A DNA stretch of 64,000 bases from CAXQZM01 sp965229645 (GTDB lineage Bacteria; Pseudomonadota; Alphaproteobacteria; UBA7985). The notes under the pieces are model-generated. The model was given only the letters and a program-made list of their open reading frames with translations, was not told where the DNA came from and searched no databases. Positions within the stretch are counted from its first letter, which is position 1. The number at the start of each line of letters is the position of its first letter. The position numbers and the translations under genes are program-made. Shown here piece by piece: positions 1 through 9,320 of the stretch. The stretch covers positions 1,178,001-1,242,000 of the forward strand of contig OZ245893.1 of NCBI GenBank assembly GCA_965229645.1, given 5' to 3'.

Positions 1-2241
1 CCTTGAATTAACTTGGTTCGCCTTGGCTTTCGAATCCAACAGTACTTTTACAACTCCAACATGACCGTTAATTGCAGCGATCAATAAGGGGAAGGCGCCT
101 TGCCTGGGCTCTACTTGGTTTGGGTTCGCGCCATGCCTTAACAGTGCGTTCACAACATCAGTATGACCGTTTTGAGCAGCAATCAACAAGGGGAATATTC
201 CAGAAGACTTATGGATCCAAGTTGGACTAGCCCCATTTTTAAGCATGACTTGAACCACCTCAATATGGCCCAGCGCCGCGCCGATCAGCAGCAAGTGCCC
301 ATTTATCTCCTCGTCGCGCTTAACTTGCACTTTTAGCAGAGTATGAAGACCAGCCTGGCTTGCCGCGATTAAGCCAACGGAGGTCAAGGCTGGCCAGTGT
401 TCTTGCAAGGTTTCAAGGGCGAGCCTGAGTCTATCACTTCCCCTAAAGTCCTGCCATGCCCGCACCAGCGTTGCCAACGCCGCGACCGAATTGACCTTAC
501 AGCAATCGACCAACAGCGCCTGGATGTTCTCTATGCCCGATTGGTCAAAGAGTGAAGCAGCTTTCTGTTCCTCTATCCAGTTTAGAACAAAGTACTCGCC
601 TAAAATGTCAGGCGTTAGACCCTCAAGGGGCGGATCCGTTTTGTCGACCTGGGCCTCGACCGTTCGTCCCAATCGTTTATAGGCTGCGGTAAGCCTAGCG
701 CGATTATTGGCACAATCTGCCGTCAGGCCGTAAAATTTAGGATCAATGCCAAGGTCGTGGAATTGTCTCAACTCAAAACGTCCGCAAAAAGTTGCCAAGA
801 CGGCCAATCGGTCAGCACCTTGGTCATTTGGGTTTGATCCCTCCCCCCACTGCCGCTGTTGCAGCGCAAACGCCTTGTGCAAAAGCTCCTCCATGAAGGC
901 GGGCGATTCTCTCTCTTCCTCTGCGGTCGCGTCAGCGTCAAAGATCAGAGCCAATATCATTGCGAATAGAGGGCGACGCAGGCCCATATCGCTGTTTAAC
1001 GTCGCTATAAACGGTTCAGATGTCTCCCAAGGTATGGGGCTGAGCCCCACGCGCTTGCGCCAACTCTGGGCGATCTTAAACAGCGTTTCCCCTTTCATAG
1101 GTTCAAGGGTCAAGCAAGGGTCGCACTGGCTATACATTTTTGCGATTAGGTCATCACACTGCCGCTCATCGAGGACATGCAACCAGGTGGAATTAAGATT
1201 GGGCCGCAGGCTTTCTTTCGTTTCTAAGCTGGGCAACGGGTCTCGATCAATGATCAGCAATCGCAACTTATGCCCTCGATTCCAGCGTGGATCAGAAAAT
1301 CTCTTCACGATACTATGCAACAATCGCGTTTTTTCTGGAAAACCCGAAATATAATCGATGACGATTAGAGTAGGCTCATGAAGTTCTGAAACGGCGAGCC
1401 TAGCGCGCCAAGTGTCTACTTCGTCGAAAAACAAAAACCCCGCCTGCCAAGGGAGTTCCAGGTCTTTAACTAGCTTCAAGGCCAGCCGACTCTTTCCTTG
1501 CCCGCCTTCCCCAGAAATTTGCCACCAAGCCAACGGGGCGTCATCATCCAAAAATGCCCGCACTGCGGCCAACTCGTCCACGCGGCCTGCAAAGTCGGAC
1601 AATCGATCTGAATACTCTAAGCCATAGATCGGACTAAATCCCTGGTTCCAACTTCGGGGTTTAGGGCTGGTCAGCGGCAGCCGTGCCTGATTGTCCAGAT
1701 GGATTTCAATTTGTTTTAATTGTTCAGTGATTTGATCGGTCGAAAGGGCCAGATGGACCAGATGCGCGCTCTGAATCTCCGCTTCCTTGGGGGAGAGTTG
1801 GCTAATTTCCTGTCCAATTGTGCCAGTCAAACGCAGGGCGAGAGATTGAGCCGCCTCGTCCAGTTTAGCGCCAGCTTGCTCGACCTGTTCCCGTGCCCAT
1901 TGTGCGTAAATTTGGGCGCAACTGATCGGTTGGCCGCGCTTTGCCGCCTCGCGTTGACGGGCTGCTATTGCTTTCGCACCTGGGTGCTCAAGGAACTCCA
2001 AGAAGGTCGAAACTTGTTCGCGGAGAAGCTTCAGGTCTTGGCTCGATAGGTCTGCCGACACCCTTTCAATAAGGCCGCTCCAAAAGGGTTTTCGTTTGCA
2101 GCTTTTGTAGATCCAACTTATCGTCGAAACAAGACCAGCGTCCTTAACCGCCTGAGCCAAGCCAGGAAGCCCGCCGACCATCGTATCAACCGCACCACAA
2201 AGCGCTCTATCAATTAGTTGGATTTTATCGCGCTCGTTCAT
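1..2241 (-). CDS. STAND-type P-loop NTPase with C-terminal ankyrin repeats (partial, runs off left edge)
   Basis: The minus strand is open without a stop from ATG at 2241 to base 1, giving at least 747 residues; the 3' end lies outside the window. Residues 1-195 are a mostly helical region with no recognised family. A linker (FAGRVDELAAVRAFL, about 215-230) leads into a P-loop NTPase with Walker A GEGGQGKS near residue 245 and Walker B-like LIVIDY near 293. Ankyrin-type repeats start near residue 645 and continue to the edge (for example LLIAAQNGHTDVVNALL and LLIAAINGHVGVVKVLL). STAND proteins of this layout are signalling switches, often in immunity or programmed death; that role is inferred here. 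The gene starts 10 bp after the waaA-lpxK stop, so it is probably co-transcribed with it. A GGAGG lies at the end of lpxK, about 17 nt before the start. Confidence 0.8.
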   Translation of the reverse strand, partial: MNERDKIQLIDRALCGAVDTMVGGLPGLAQAVKDAGLVSTISWIYKSCKRKPFWSGLIERVSADLSSQDLKLLREQVSTFLEFLEHPGAKAIAARQREAAKRGQPISCAQIYAQWAREQVEQAGAKLDEAAQSLALRLTGTIGQEISQLSPKEAEIQSAHLVHLALSTDQITEQLKQIEIHLDNQARLPLTSPKPRSWNQGFSPIYGLEYSDRLSDFAGRVDELAAVRAFLDDDAPLAWWQISGEGGQGKSRLALKLVKDLELPWQAGFLFFDEVDTWRARLAVSELHEPTLIVIDYISGFPEKTRLLHSIVKRFSDPRWNRGHKLRLLIIDRDPLPSLETKESLRPNLNSTWLHVLDERQCDDLIAKMYSQCDPCLTLEPMKGETLFKIAQSWRKRVGLSPIPWETSEPFIATLNSDMGLRRPLFAMILALIFDADATAEEERESPAFMEELLHKAFALQQRQWGEGSNPNDQGADRLAVLATFCGRFELRQFHDLGIDPKFYGLTADCANNRARLTAAYKRLGRTVEAQVDKTDPPLEGLTPDILGEYFVLNWIEEQKAASLFDQSGIENIQALLVDCCKVNSVAALATLVRAWQDFRGSDRLRLALETLQEHWPALTSVGLIAASQAGLHTLLKVQVKRDEEINGHLLLIGAALGHIEVVQVMLKNGASPTWIHKSSGIFPLLIAAQNGHTDVVNALLRHGANPNQVEPRQGAFPLLIAAINGHVGVVKVLLDSKAKANQVNSR

Positions 2242-2251
2242 TGCGCCGCCC

Positions 2252-4510
2252 CTATCCCTCCATGTCGCCCAAAGTGGTTGTTAGTTTCCGCCAAATCCTC
2301 TCTGCATCAACCAACCGCACAGTATAGCTAACCACCTGGACCTCGGTTTGCAACTCGGACGGCAAGCGCACCCAATCTTTCTCAGTTGTCAACAGGCGGT
2401 GCGTTTGGGCCTGGGCGTGCAGATGCGCCAGCTCCGACGGTGTGAAAGCATGGTGATCGGGGAAGGCTTGAAACCAGTCCAACGCAAGGCCCAGCGCGGC
2501 CAAGGTGGCTTGGAACTTGGCGGGGTCGGCGATGCCGCAGAAGGCGCCGATGGGGCGGTTGTCGGCGGGCCAGTTGCGGGGCAAGGCGGCTTCGACTTGG
2601 GCGTCTTGACCGACGGTGAGGCGCAGGTCCGCCGCGCCCTGGCCTAGGCCGAACCACTGGCGCAGGGGTCCGGCGGGCAAGGGAAACCCGTTGCCGAGAC
2701 CATCGCGGGCGGGCCGAACCTCGATCACCAGGTCCTTGGCCAGGCGGTAGTGCTGCAACCCGTCGTCCATTAGCACCACATGCGCGCCCGCCTGCGCGGC
2801 TTGAGTTGCGGCGGTCCAGCGGTCGGCGGCGACGTAGGTCGGGCATAGGCGCGCATGGAGCAGCGGTTCGTCGCCGACGTCTTGCCAGGTATGAACGGCG
2901 AGATCGACGCGCAGGGCGGCGCGGCTTCGGCGACCGTAGCCGCGCGAGACGATGGCGGGTTGGAGGCCACGGTCGATCAGCAGCCGCGCCAGGGCTTGGG
3001 TGACAGGGGTTTTGCCAGAGCCGCCGACGGTCAGGTTGCCGACGCAGATCACGGGCACGGGCGCGGCGCGCGCGCGGTGCATCAAGCGATTGACCAGGTC
3101 TAGGCCCGCATAGACCAGGCCCAGGGGCAGCAAGGCCCAGGCGATCAGGCTGCGGGTTTGCCACCAGAAGGGACGGCCCGCGCCCGTGCCGCCGCCAGAC
3201 GGCGGGGCAAGTTCTGGTCGCGGCGGCGTTTCCGCCCTTAGGATCGCCTCCGCAACTTTGGGCAGCAGCGCGTTGGTGTAAAGCCGCAGCACGTCGGCCT
3301 GCGATTGGACCAAGTCGTAGGCGCGGGCCTGCAACTCTCGCCGCCGTTCTTGATCCGACAGCAAGAACTCGACGGCGTCGAGAAGCGAAGCGGAGTCCGA
3401 AATCTGGATCGCGGCGTCGGCCTTGATGAACAGATCGACCAAGTCCAACTGGTTGTCCATATGGCCGCCGACCAGCACCGCGGCGCCGTTGCGCGCGGGT
3501 TCGATGGGGTTGTGGCCGCCGATATCGGGCACCAGCGAGCCGGCGACCAAAGCAATCCGCGCCGTGCGGTACAGCGGCCCCAAGACGCCGAGCCGGTCGA
3601 CCAGCAGGATCGAGTGCCCCGCGATCATGTCGGCCCCTTCCGAATAGAGCGCATGGGTATGGTCGTGCAGCACCTTGGTCTGCACCTCGGGCACGCGTTC
3701 TATGTGGCGCGGGGCGATGATGGTGACTAGGCTGGGGTAGCGTCGCTTCAAGGCCTCATGGACCTTCAACACCTGCGTTTCCTCGCCTGGGTGGGTATTG
3801 GCGGCGAACCAGGTCGGGCGGTCGGCGAAGGCCGCGCGCCAGCTATCGACTTCGGTCTTGGCCGCGGGCAAGGGCTGCCCAGCGAACTTAATGTTGCCGC
3901 CGTTGACGGGGGCTTGGGCGCCGAGCGCGGCAAAGCGTTCCGCATCCTCCTGGCTTTGGGCGATGATGCTGGCGAAGGACGAGAACAGCCTATAGGCGGC
4001 GGAGGGACGGGCGCGCCAACGGCGGAAGGATAGGATCGAAAGGCGCGCGTTGACCAAGTGCAGGGGGATGCCTTGGGCCTGGCACTGGCGCACCAGGTTG
4101 GGCCAAACTTCGGATTCGGCCCAGATCCCGACGCTGGGCCGCCAGGTGCGCAGAAACCGCTGGACCCAGTACGGATGGTCCAGCGGCAAGAACTGGTGCT
4201 GCGCGCGTGCGGGCAAGCGGTCGGCGATTAGGTTGGCCGAGGCCAGCGTGCCGCTGGTGATCAGCGCCTCCGCGCGGGGATGGGCCTCCAGGATGAGAGT
4301 TGCCAGCGGCAGGATCGACAGGGTTTCGCCGATGGACGCGCCGTGGAACCAAATCAGCGGCCCGTCGGCGCGCTGCTTCGTAGCGATGCCGCGCCGTTCG
4401 CGCATGCGAAACGGCAGTTCCTTGCCCATCCAGCGCCGCCGCAGCAAGAGGAGGTAAAACAGCGGCAAGGCCAGCCAGGTCACCCAAGAGTAGAGCCGCA
4501 GCCAGGTCAT
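2252..4510 (-). CDS. waaA-lpxK: Bifunctional fusion: Kdo transferase (WaaA/KdtA) - tetraacyldisaccharide 4'-kinase (LpxK)
   Basis: A single 752-residue reading frame joins two consecutive lipid A enzymes. Residues 1 to about 425 match WaaA: an N-terminal membrane anchor (LYSWVTWLALPLFYLLLLRR), the catalytic-Glu motif FHGASIGE, then AESEVWPNL and a GT-B C-terminal half. A Pro/Gly-rich linker lies near 430-445. Residues of about 450-752 match LpxK: a hydrophobic N-terminal segment, the P-loop VGNLTVGGSGKTPV near 490-503, and MDDGLQHYRL. LpxK phosphorylates the lipid A disaccharide; WaaA then adds Kdo, both at the inner face of the cytoplasmic membrane. The two are normally separate adjacent genes in alphaproteobacteria. 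No stop or frameshift is seen at the junction. It lies 32 bp downstream of pmbA. Confidence 0.9.
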   Translation of the reverse strand: MTWLRLYSWVTWLALPLFYLLLLRRRWMGKELPFRMRERRGIATKQRADGPLIWFHGASIGETLSILPLATLILEAHPRAEALITSGTLASANLIADRLPARAQHQFLPLDHPYWVQRFLRTWRPSVGIWAESEVWPNLVRQCQAQGIPLHLVNARLSILSFRRWRARPSAAYRLFSSFASIIAQSQEDAERFAALGAQAPVNGGNIKFAGQPLPAAKTEVDSWRAAFADRPTWFAANTHPGEETQVLKVHEALKRRYPSLVTIIAPRHIERVPEVQTKVLHDHTHALYSEGADMIAGHSILLVDRLGVLGPLYRTARIALVAGSLVPDIGGHNPIEPARNGAAVLVGGHMDNQLDLVDLFIKADAAIQISDSASLLDAVEFLLSDQERRRELQARAYDLVQSQADVLRLYTNALLPKVAEAILRAETPPRPELAPPSGGGTGAGRPFWWQTRSLIAWALLPLGLVYAGLDLVNRLMHRARAAPVPVICVGNLTVGGSGKTPVTQALARLLIDRGLQPAIVSRGYGRRSRAALRVDLAVHTWQDVGDEPLLHARLCPTYVAADRWTAATQAAQAGAHVVLMDDGLQHYRLAKDLVIEVRPARDGLGNGFPLPAGPLRQWFGLGQGAADLRLTVGQDAQVEAALPRNWPADNRPIGAFCGIADPAKFQATLAALGLALDWFQAFPDHHAFTPSELAHLHAQAQTHRLLTTEKDWVRLPSELQTEVQVVSYTVRLVDAERIWRKLTTTLGDMEG

Positions 4511-4542
4511 GTCGGCGGTGTGGCCTCAGGAACGATGGCCCT

Positions 4543-5895
4543 CTAGCCCCGACCCGCAATTTGCAGGTCGGGCACGAGGAACGAGGGGCAATGCAAGCTG
4601 CCGTTACGGTCCGTGTCGTCGGCCAGGACCAAGCGCGCGAACATGGCGCGCATGTCCCCCGCCACCGTCATGGCCTGCACGGGCGCGCCGATTTGGCCGT
4701 TCTCGATCAAAAACCCCTCGGCCCCGCGCGAATAGTCGCCCGTCAAAGGGTTCAGCCCCGCGCCCATCATGTCCGTGACCAGCAAGCCGCGCGCGACCCC
4801 CGCGATCAGGTCCGCCTGGCTGCCCTGCCCACCGCTGACCCGCACATTGGTCGCCGCGGGCACCAAAGTACCGCCGCCCGCGTGGCTGGCGCGGCCATTG
4901 CTTTGCAGGGATAGGAGCGCGGCGCTGCGCCGGTCCAGCAGCCAAGTCTGCAAGACCCCGCCGCGAACCAAGTCCAGCACTTCGGGCACATGGCCCTCGC
5001 GGTCGATGGCGCGCGAGGCGAGCCCGCGCGGCAGGGACGGATCATCGACAATCGAGACTTCGGGCGCGAACAAGGCGTGTCCCAGCGCGGTCTTCAAAAA
5101 GCTCTGCCCCTTGGCGATGGCCGCGCCATTGATGGCGCCGAGGAAACCGGCGATCAGCGACTTGGCCATGGGCGCGTCGAACACCACGTCGCCAGCGAAA
5201 CTCGCCACGGGCTGCGCGCCGACCTTGGCGAGGGCGCGGTCGGTCGCGCGCTGAACAAGCGCGTCAGCGGCACGCACGTCCGCGTCGTGGGTGGCGGTGC
5301 TAAAGTCGTGCGCGCGTACCTGCGCGCCGTCCCCGCCCGCCACAACGCTGAGGCCCTGGGAAAAACGGCTGTAGGCGCGCGACACGCTCAAGCCGTTGGA
5401 CGCCACGAGCGCGGTGCGCCCCTTGACCCAACCCGCCTGGCCGCCGTCGGAGTTGACGATGCCCGTGCGCGCCATGGCGGTGTCGTATAGATCGGTCGCA
5501 CGGGCGATCAGGGTCGGCAGATCGGGTTCGCTCGTGTCCACCTCCAGGGTGCGGGTCGGCGTGTCGGGGTGCTGCGGCAAGTCCGTGTGCGGGGCCGCGG
5601 GCAACAGCTTGGCGCGCGCCACCGCTTGCTCGGCCAAGTCCTTCAGGCCCGCCGTGTCGGTCTGATTGCCCGACAGATAGGCAACCCGATCCCCGACCCA
5701 AACGCGCAGACCCAGGTCGAGGCTCTCGGCCTGCTCCAGCTCGGTAACTTCGCCGTCGCGGTATGTCAGGCCCGACTCCCGTCCGTAGGACAGCACCGCT
5801 TCGGCCACATCGGCGCCTGCGCACCGGGCTTGCGCGACCAGCTGCGCCGCCATATCGCGCGTCGCGGGCGCGTCGCTAAACCAGTCTTGTTCCAT
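4543..5895 (-). CDS. pmbA: PmbA/TldE family protein (TldD/PmbA metalloprotease partner)
   Basis: 450 residues, the usual family length. The N-terminal half has the TldD/PmbA pattern (GLTYRDGEVTELEQAESLDLGLRV); the C-terminal domain has NPLTGDYSRGAEGFLIENG followed by PVQAMTVAG, typical of PmbA/TldE. No HExxH zinc motif is present, as expected for the TldE/PmbA member and unlike TldD. The family acts with TldD in cytoplasmic peptide and modified-peptide proteolysis. It lies between the GH42 gene (6-bp gap upstream) and waaA-lpxK. The order pmbA then waaA then lpxK is common in alphaproteobacteria, although the linking suhB and DUF4170 genes often found there are absent. ATG at 5895 gives the expected N-terminus. 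Confidence 0.88.
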   Translation of the reverse strand: MEQDWFSDAPATRDMAAQLVAQARCAGADVAEAVLSYGRESGLTYRDGEVTELEQAESLDLGLRVWVGDRVAYLSGNQTDTAGLKDLAEQAVARAKLLPAAPHTDLPQHPDTPTRTLEVDTSEPDLPTLIARATDLYDTAMARTGIVNSDGGQAGWVKGRTALVASNGLSVSRAYSRFSQGLSVVAGGDGAQVRAHDFSTATHDADVRAADALVQRATDRALAKVGAQPVASFAGDVVFDAPMAKSLIAGFLGAINGAAIAKGQSFLKTALGHALFAPEVSIVDDPSLPRGLASRAIDREGHVPEVLDLVRGGVLQTWLLDRRSAALLSLQSNGRASHAGGGTLVPAATNVRVSGGQGSQADLIAGVARGLLVTDMMGAGLNPLTGDYSRGAEGFLIENGQIGAPVQAMTVAGDMRAMFARLVLADDTDRNGSLHCPSFLVPDLQIAGRG

Positions 5896-5901
5896 GACGG
5901 C

Positions 5902-7974
5902 TTATCTAGGCCCTGACGGCGCGGACGAAAAGACGCTGCACGTTCCAGGGGCGATTTCTGAGCCGCCAATCACAGCCTCCCCAGGCCAGGCGAGCGGGTC
6001 TTGACCGAAATTGGTGACGAAGGTCTGATCGGCGGTGCGGCGCAGGCGCGTGTCGGGGCCGAGGTCCTGGACAGTGATCCCTTGCGCCAGGGCCAAGTGA
6101 CGGATCAGCGCCTTGGCCCCTGCCTTGTCGGGATGAAAGCCCAAGTAAGTCGCGCGCTGGCCTTGCGCGCCCGCTGGGCCGAGCCCGCTTCGCCGTCCTG
6201 TGCCTTGGGCAGAAATATGACCAAAGGGCGTCAGGGCCGTTCCCTCAAGGTGCAAATGCTCGGCCCACGACTGCGCCTGCACGGTGGCGTTGCTCGGCAA
6301 AGTCACCTCAAGCCCCGCCTCGGGTGGCAAGGATTCCACGCGCGCAACTTGCAAACCTGGAAATAGGGCCACGCCCGCACCGTCGAGCAAATAGGGGGGC
6401 GGGGTCTTGGCGTAGGACATGTTTTCGCTCAGCGCACCCGAGCGCGCGCCGTAAACCAGATGCGCGCCCGTCTCGCGCAGCAAAAAATCGTTCAGATCGG
6501 GTCGGTTGATCAGCATGGACGGCAATATGACCAGCCGCAGCGCGCGCAAGTTGGCGGCGGTCCAAACTTTGGGGCCGAAGAACTCGACATTCAGCCCCAG
6601 CTCGCGCGCGGCTTGGTACCAGACAAAGGTCCAGAGGCGCGCGTCCAAGTCCGCCCCCTGCCCCAGCGCTTCAAAGGCCCAAACCGTCGCATAGTCGTAG
6701 TAGAGCCCGACGGTGGTTTCGGGGTCCAGGCTGGCGCGGACGGTGGGGATCTTGGGCAGGTCGGGGCGCAAGGCCTGCACCTCCCGCCCCGCGCGGTCCC
6801 ACGCGAACCAAGGCGTGTTGAGGCCCGTGTGCATGACCTCCTGCGCCCAAGGGGCTTGCCGCCAACGGAAGTAGGAAACGGTCTGCGCGCCGTGCGCCAA
6901 GCCCTCAAGCGTCCAGGTCTGGACCATATGATCCGACGGGGCGACGTTGTAGGAGGCCCAGTTGACGGGCCCAGGCTGCTGTTCCATGATCCAAAATTGG
7001 TCGGCACCGCCCCGCGCTTTGCCCATGGCGCGATACAGATCGTGATGAAAGGCGACCAGATCGGGATGACCCGTATGCCCATAGCGCGCCAGCTCCGCCG
7101 CGCTGACCACGGTAGGGGCAACCTCATGAACCTGGCGAATGAAGCCGAGCGGGTAGGAATCCCAAGCGGCAAAGTCCAAATCTTCGGCCAAGTCCCAGTG
7201 GTCAAAGCCCCGCTCGAACAACATGAAGTTGTGGGTAACAAACCGCTGCGGCGAGCCGCCTCGAATAATCGCCACCTGCTCGCGGTTAAAGTCGCGCGTC
7301 ATGTCGGAAAAGAACCGCCGAAAATCCAACCAATGCGCGGGATTGGCGCCCGCCGTCAGTTGGCTCGGCACCTCAACCGCCGCAAAAGCGCCGTAGGTCT
7401 GCGACCAAAAGGCGGTCCCCCAGGCTGCATTGAGCGCTGCGATGGTGCCGTACTTTTGCGACAACCACCGCTGAAACGCTGCCTGATCTTCCGCGCCGTA
7501 GGACAAGGTGCTGTCGTGGCAACCGTACTCGTTGTCGGTCTGCCACCCCACCACAGCGGGATTGGTGCCGTAGCGATCGACCAGCGCCGTCGTAATGCGG
7601 CGCGAAAACCCACGGTAAGTCTCGGACGCGACCGAAATATGCCGCCGCGACCCATGGCGCCGCCGCTGCCCATCGGCGCCGACCCGCAGCACCTCGGGAT
7701 GCGCATCGGTCAACCACTTGGGCGGCGTCGGCGTCGGCGTGCACAAAACCACACGCAACCCCGCCGCGCCCAAGGTCGCAATCGCCTGGTCCAACCAAGC
7801 CCAATCGTACCGCCCCGCCTCGGGCTCCATCAGCGCCCAAGCAAACTCGCCGATCCGAACGTAAGCAAGCCCCAAGCCCGCCATACGCCGCGCATCCTCC
7901 GCCCAAACCTCCTGCGGCCAGTGTTCAGGATAGTAGCAGGTGCCGAGTTGTGGGGTGTCGGGATCGGGGATCAT
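5902..7974 (-). CDS. Glycoside hydrolase family 42 beta-galactosidase
   Basis: 690 residues, a normal GH42 length. The N-terminus GTCYYPEHWPQEVWAEDARRM is the family TIM-barrel start. The acid/base Glu lies in GWQTDNEYG (E149) and the nucleophile Glu in WIMEQQPGPVNW (E331); both are intact. The trimerisation and C-terminal beta domains follow. No signal peptide is seen, so a cytoplasmic enzyme acting on imported galactosides is likely. It is followed after 6 bp by pmbA, an arrangement that suggests read-through but no functional link. No sugar transporter or regulator is next to it; upstream is repeat-rich non-coding DNA. Confidence 0.92.
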   Translation of the reverse strand: MIPDPDTPQLGTCYYPEHWPQEVWAEDARRMAGLGLAYVRIGEFAWALMEPEAGRYDWAWLDQAIATLGAAGLRVVLCTPTPTPPKWLTDAHPEVLRVGADGQRRRHGSRRHISVASETYRGFSRRITTALVDRYGTNPAVVGWQTDNEYGCHDSTLSYGAEDQAAFQRWLSQKYGTIAALNAAWGTAFWSQTYGAFAAVEVPSQLTAGANPAHWLDFRRFFSDMTRDFNREQVAIIRGGSPQRFVTHNFMLFERGFDHWDLAEDLDFAAWDSYPLGFIRQVHEVAPTVVSAAELARYGHTGHPDLVAFHHDLYRAMGKARGGADQFWIMEQQPGPVNWASYNVAPSDHMVQTWTLEGLAHGAQTVSYFRWRQAPWAQEVMHTGLNTPWFAWDRAGREVQALRPDLPKIPTVRASLDPETTVGLYYDYATVWAFEALGQGADLDARLWTFVWYQAARELGLNVEFFGPKVWTAANLRALRLVILPSMLINRPDLNDFLLRETGAHLVYGARSGALSENMSYAKTPPPYLLDGAGVALFPGLQVARVESLPPEAGLEVTLPSNATVQAQSWAEHLHLEGTALTPFGHISAQGTGRRSGLGPAGAQGQRATYLGFHPDKAGAKALIRHLALAQGITVQDLGPDTRLRRTADQTFVTNFGQDPLAWPGEAVIGGSEIAPGTCSVFSSAPSGPR

Positions 7975-8157
7975 GGATGGGGCTTAGCCCATGGCGGAGG
8001 GTGAAAGAACTGGGAAAATTTTGGGGGCTTTGGATTGGGAGTGCGCGCTAGACGGTGACTGGAGCGCGGGCCTGGTGATCAAGACCGACGTCACCCCCAT
8101 TCAAATGCTCGCGTTGGCCTTGAGCAAACAGCACCTGGCCCTCCACCTCCACTCGAT

Positions 8158-8373
8158 GTCATCCAGCGCGGAGCGAAGCGAAGTCGCAGGATCCATCACC
8201 CGCAGCGCCCACTTGCGTGAAACGTCGCGACAAGGCACGATCTACCCAACACGCGGCCATTGCCTCCCCTCCAAAGCCAGCGGCAGGGGCCAAAGCAAAG
8301 TTGGTGCCGCCCGCCTTGGCCGCTGACGTTCCGTGATGGATTCTGCGACTGCGCTTCGCTTGCGCAGAATGAC
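8158..8373. repeat. Pair of inverted REP-like palindromic repeats
   Basis: A forward copy (8158-8198, starting GTCATCCAGCGC) and an inverted copy (8334-8373, starting TGATGGATTCTGCG) of one roughly 40-bp repeat face each other. Each can fold: ATCCaGCG pairs with CGCaGGAT in the first, ATTCTGCG with CGCAGAAT in the second. The 7975-8527 interval around them holds no convincing gene. The inverted copy is followed by a T-run and G-run (8374-8385). Confidence 0.75.
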
Positions 8374-8527
8374 CTTTTTTTGGGGGCGTTTCAGCAAATT
8401 TGGGGGGCGTTTTAGCAAAAACTGACGTTGGGCTCGGGTCTTGGTGCGGTTCAACCATGCGGTGCAAATTCGTCTGCTGTCCCACCACTGCGGGTAAGTT
8501 AGCCCGCCGCAAATCGTCTAGAAGTCG

Positions 8528-8719
8528 TCAACTTCTTCCATCACCGCCAGGACCTCCCCCAAAACGCAGATCCTTGAGCCAGCCGTGGAGCATGGTCGCG
8601 TTCAGCGCATACCGACGCGCGACTTGCGCCACTGAAACACCTGGTACCCTAGCTTGATCGCAGGTCTCTAGCTTCTCCGAAGCCGACCAACGTCGACGCT
8701 TGACCCGATCCAACATCAC
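8528..8719 (-). pseudogene. IS66-type OrfA (TnpA) N-terminal fragment
   Basis: 63 codons that match the N-terminal helix-turn-helix of IS66-family OrfA proteins: RRRWSASEKLETCDQA, then VSVAQVARRYALNATMLHGW. A good ribosome site (GAAGGAGG) precedes GTG 8719/ATG 8716. The protein ends early and no OrfB or OrfC (the IS66 transposase) follows, so this is a decayed fragment rather than a working gene. Confidence 0.7.
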
Positions 8720-8804
8720 TTGCCTCCTTCAAGTATCCGCTCAGTTGAGCAGGCAATTAGCAAGCTAAATCGTCAGCGCCGGAGCGCCTATAGCGGACGC
8801 TTAC
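8528..8804 (-). mobile_element. IS66-family left-end remnant
   Basis: The sequence upstream of the OrfA fragment ends at 8804 with GTAAGCGTCCGC on the minus strand, which resembles the GTAAGCG terminal repeats of IS66 elements. The rest of the element is missing beyond about 8528, so only the promoter-proximal end survives. Confidence 0.55.
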
Positions 8805-9253
8805 AATAGAGGTAGCGTTCCACCCATGGCGTGGCTCGGTCCTGGCTGTTGTTTTTGTCTCTAAACACTTGATTCTACAGCTTTTTCCGCGTCACTCCAC
8901 ACAAGTCAACGGATCAGACGCGAATAAGCCAGGATCAACTCTGGATCAGAACTAATGTGAGTAATCAGAAATATTATAAATAATAATGTCCCTGCAGTAC
9001 CGAGATCGATCTTGAGCTGGAGAAGTGGTGACTTTAATGAAATTCTCATTCCTTTCCTTTCGGTTGTATGAAGCGTATTTACGCGTTCCATACTTACTTT
9101 ACTGAATCGGATTTTGGGTCCTTCAGTTTTTATGTATTTAACGTTCATGTGGCTGAGAAATATATTTTTTGTGGCTGAGAAATATGTTTAGGGTATTTTT
9201 TGGGGTATTTTTGACGCCAAATTCCCCTGGGGCGAAATTGGACTAAATCACCT
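8805..9253. other. AT-rich non-coding gap between IS66 remnant and IS3 element
   Basis: No gene is supported here. An 80-codon minus-strand frame (8906-9148) has a hydrophobic stretch but no ribosome site and no recognisable family. A 15-bp direct repeat GTGGCTGAGAAATAT occurs at 9149-9163 and 9171-9185. Confidence 0.5.
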
Positions 9254-9320
9254 TGAGGTGGTCCCAAGAAATTGGACAATGGTTTAGTGAGGGTCAATCG
9301 TTAAGAAAGGACGACGACAC

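Noticed and set aside
6460..8004. 514-codon plus-strand frame
   Set aside because: It is antisense to the GH42 gene, which has intact catalytic residues; the frame is a high-GC shadow.
8906..9148. 80-codon minus-strand ORF with a hydrophobic stretch
   Set aside because: No ribosome site, no family pattern, and in AT-rich DNA between IS remnants.
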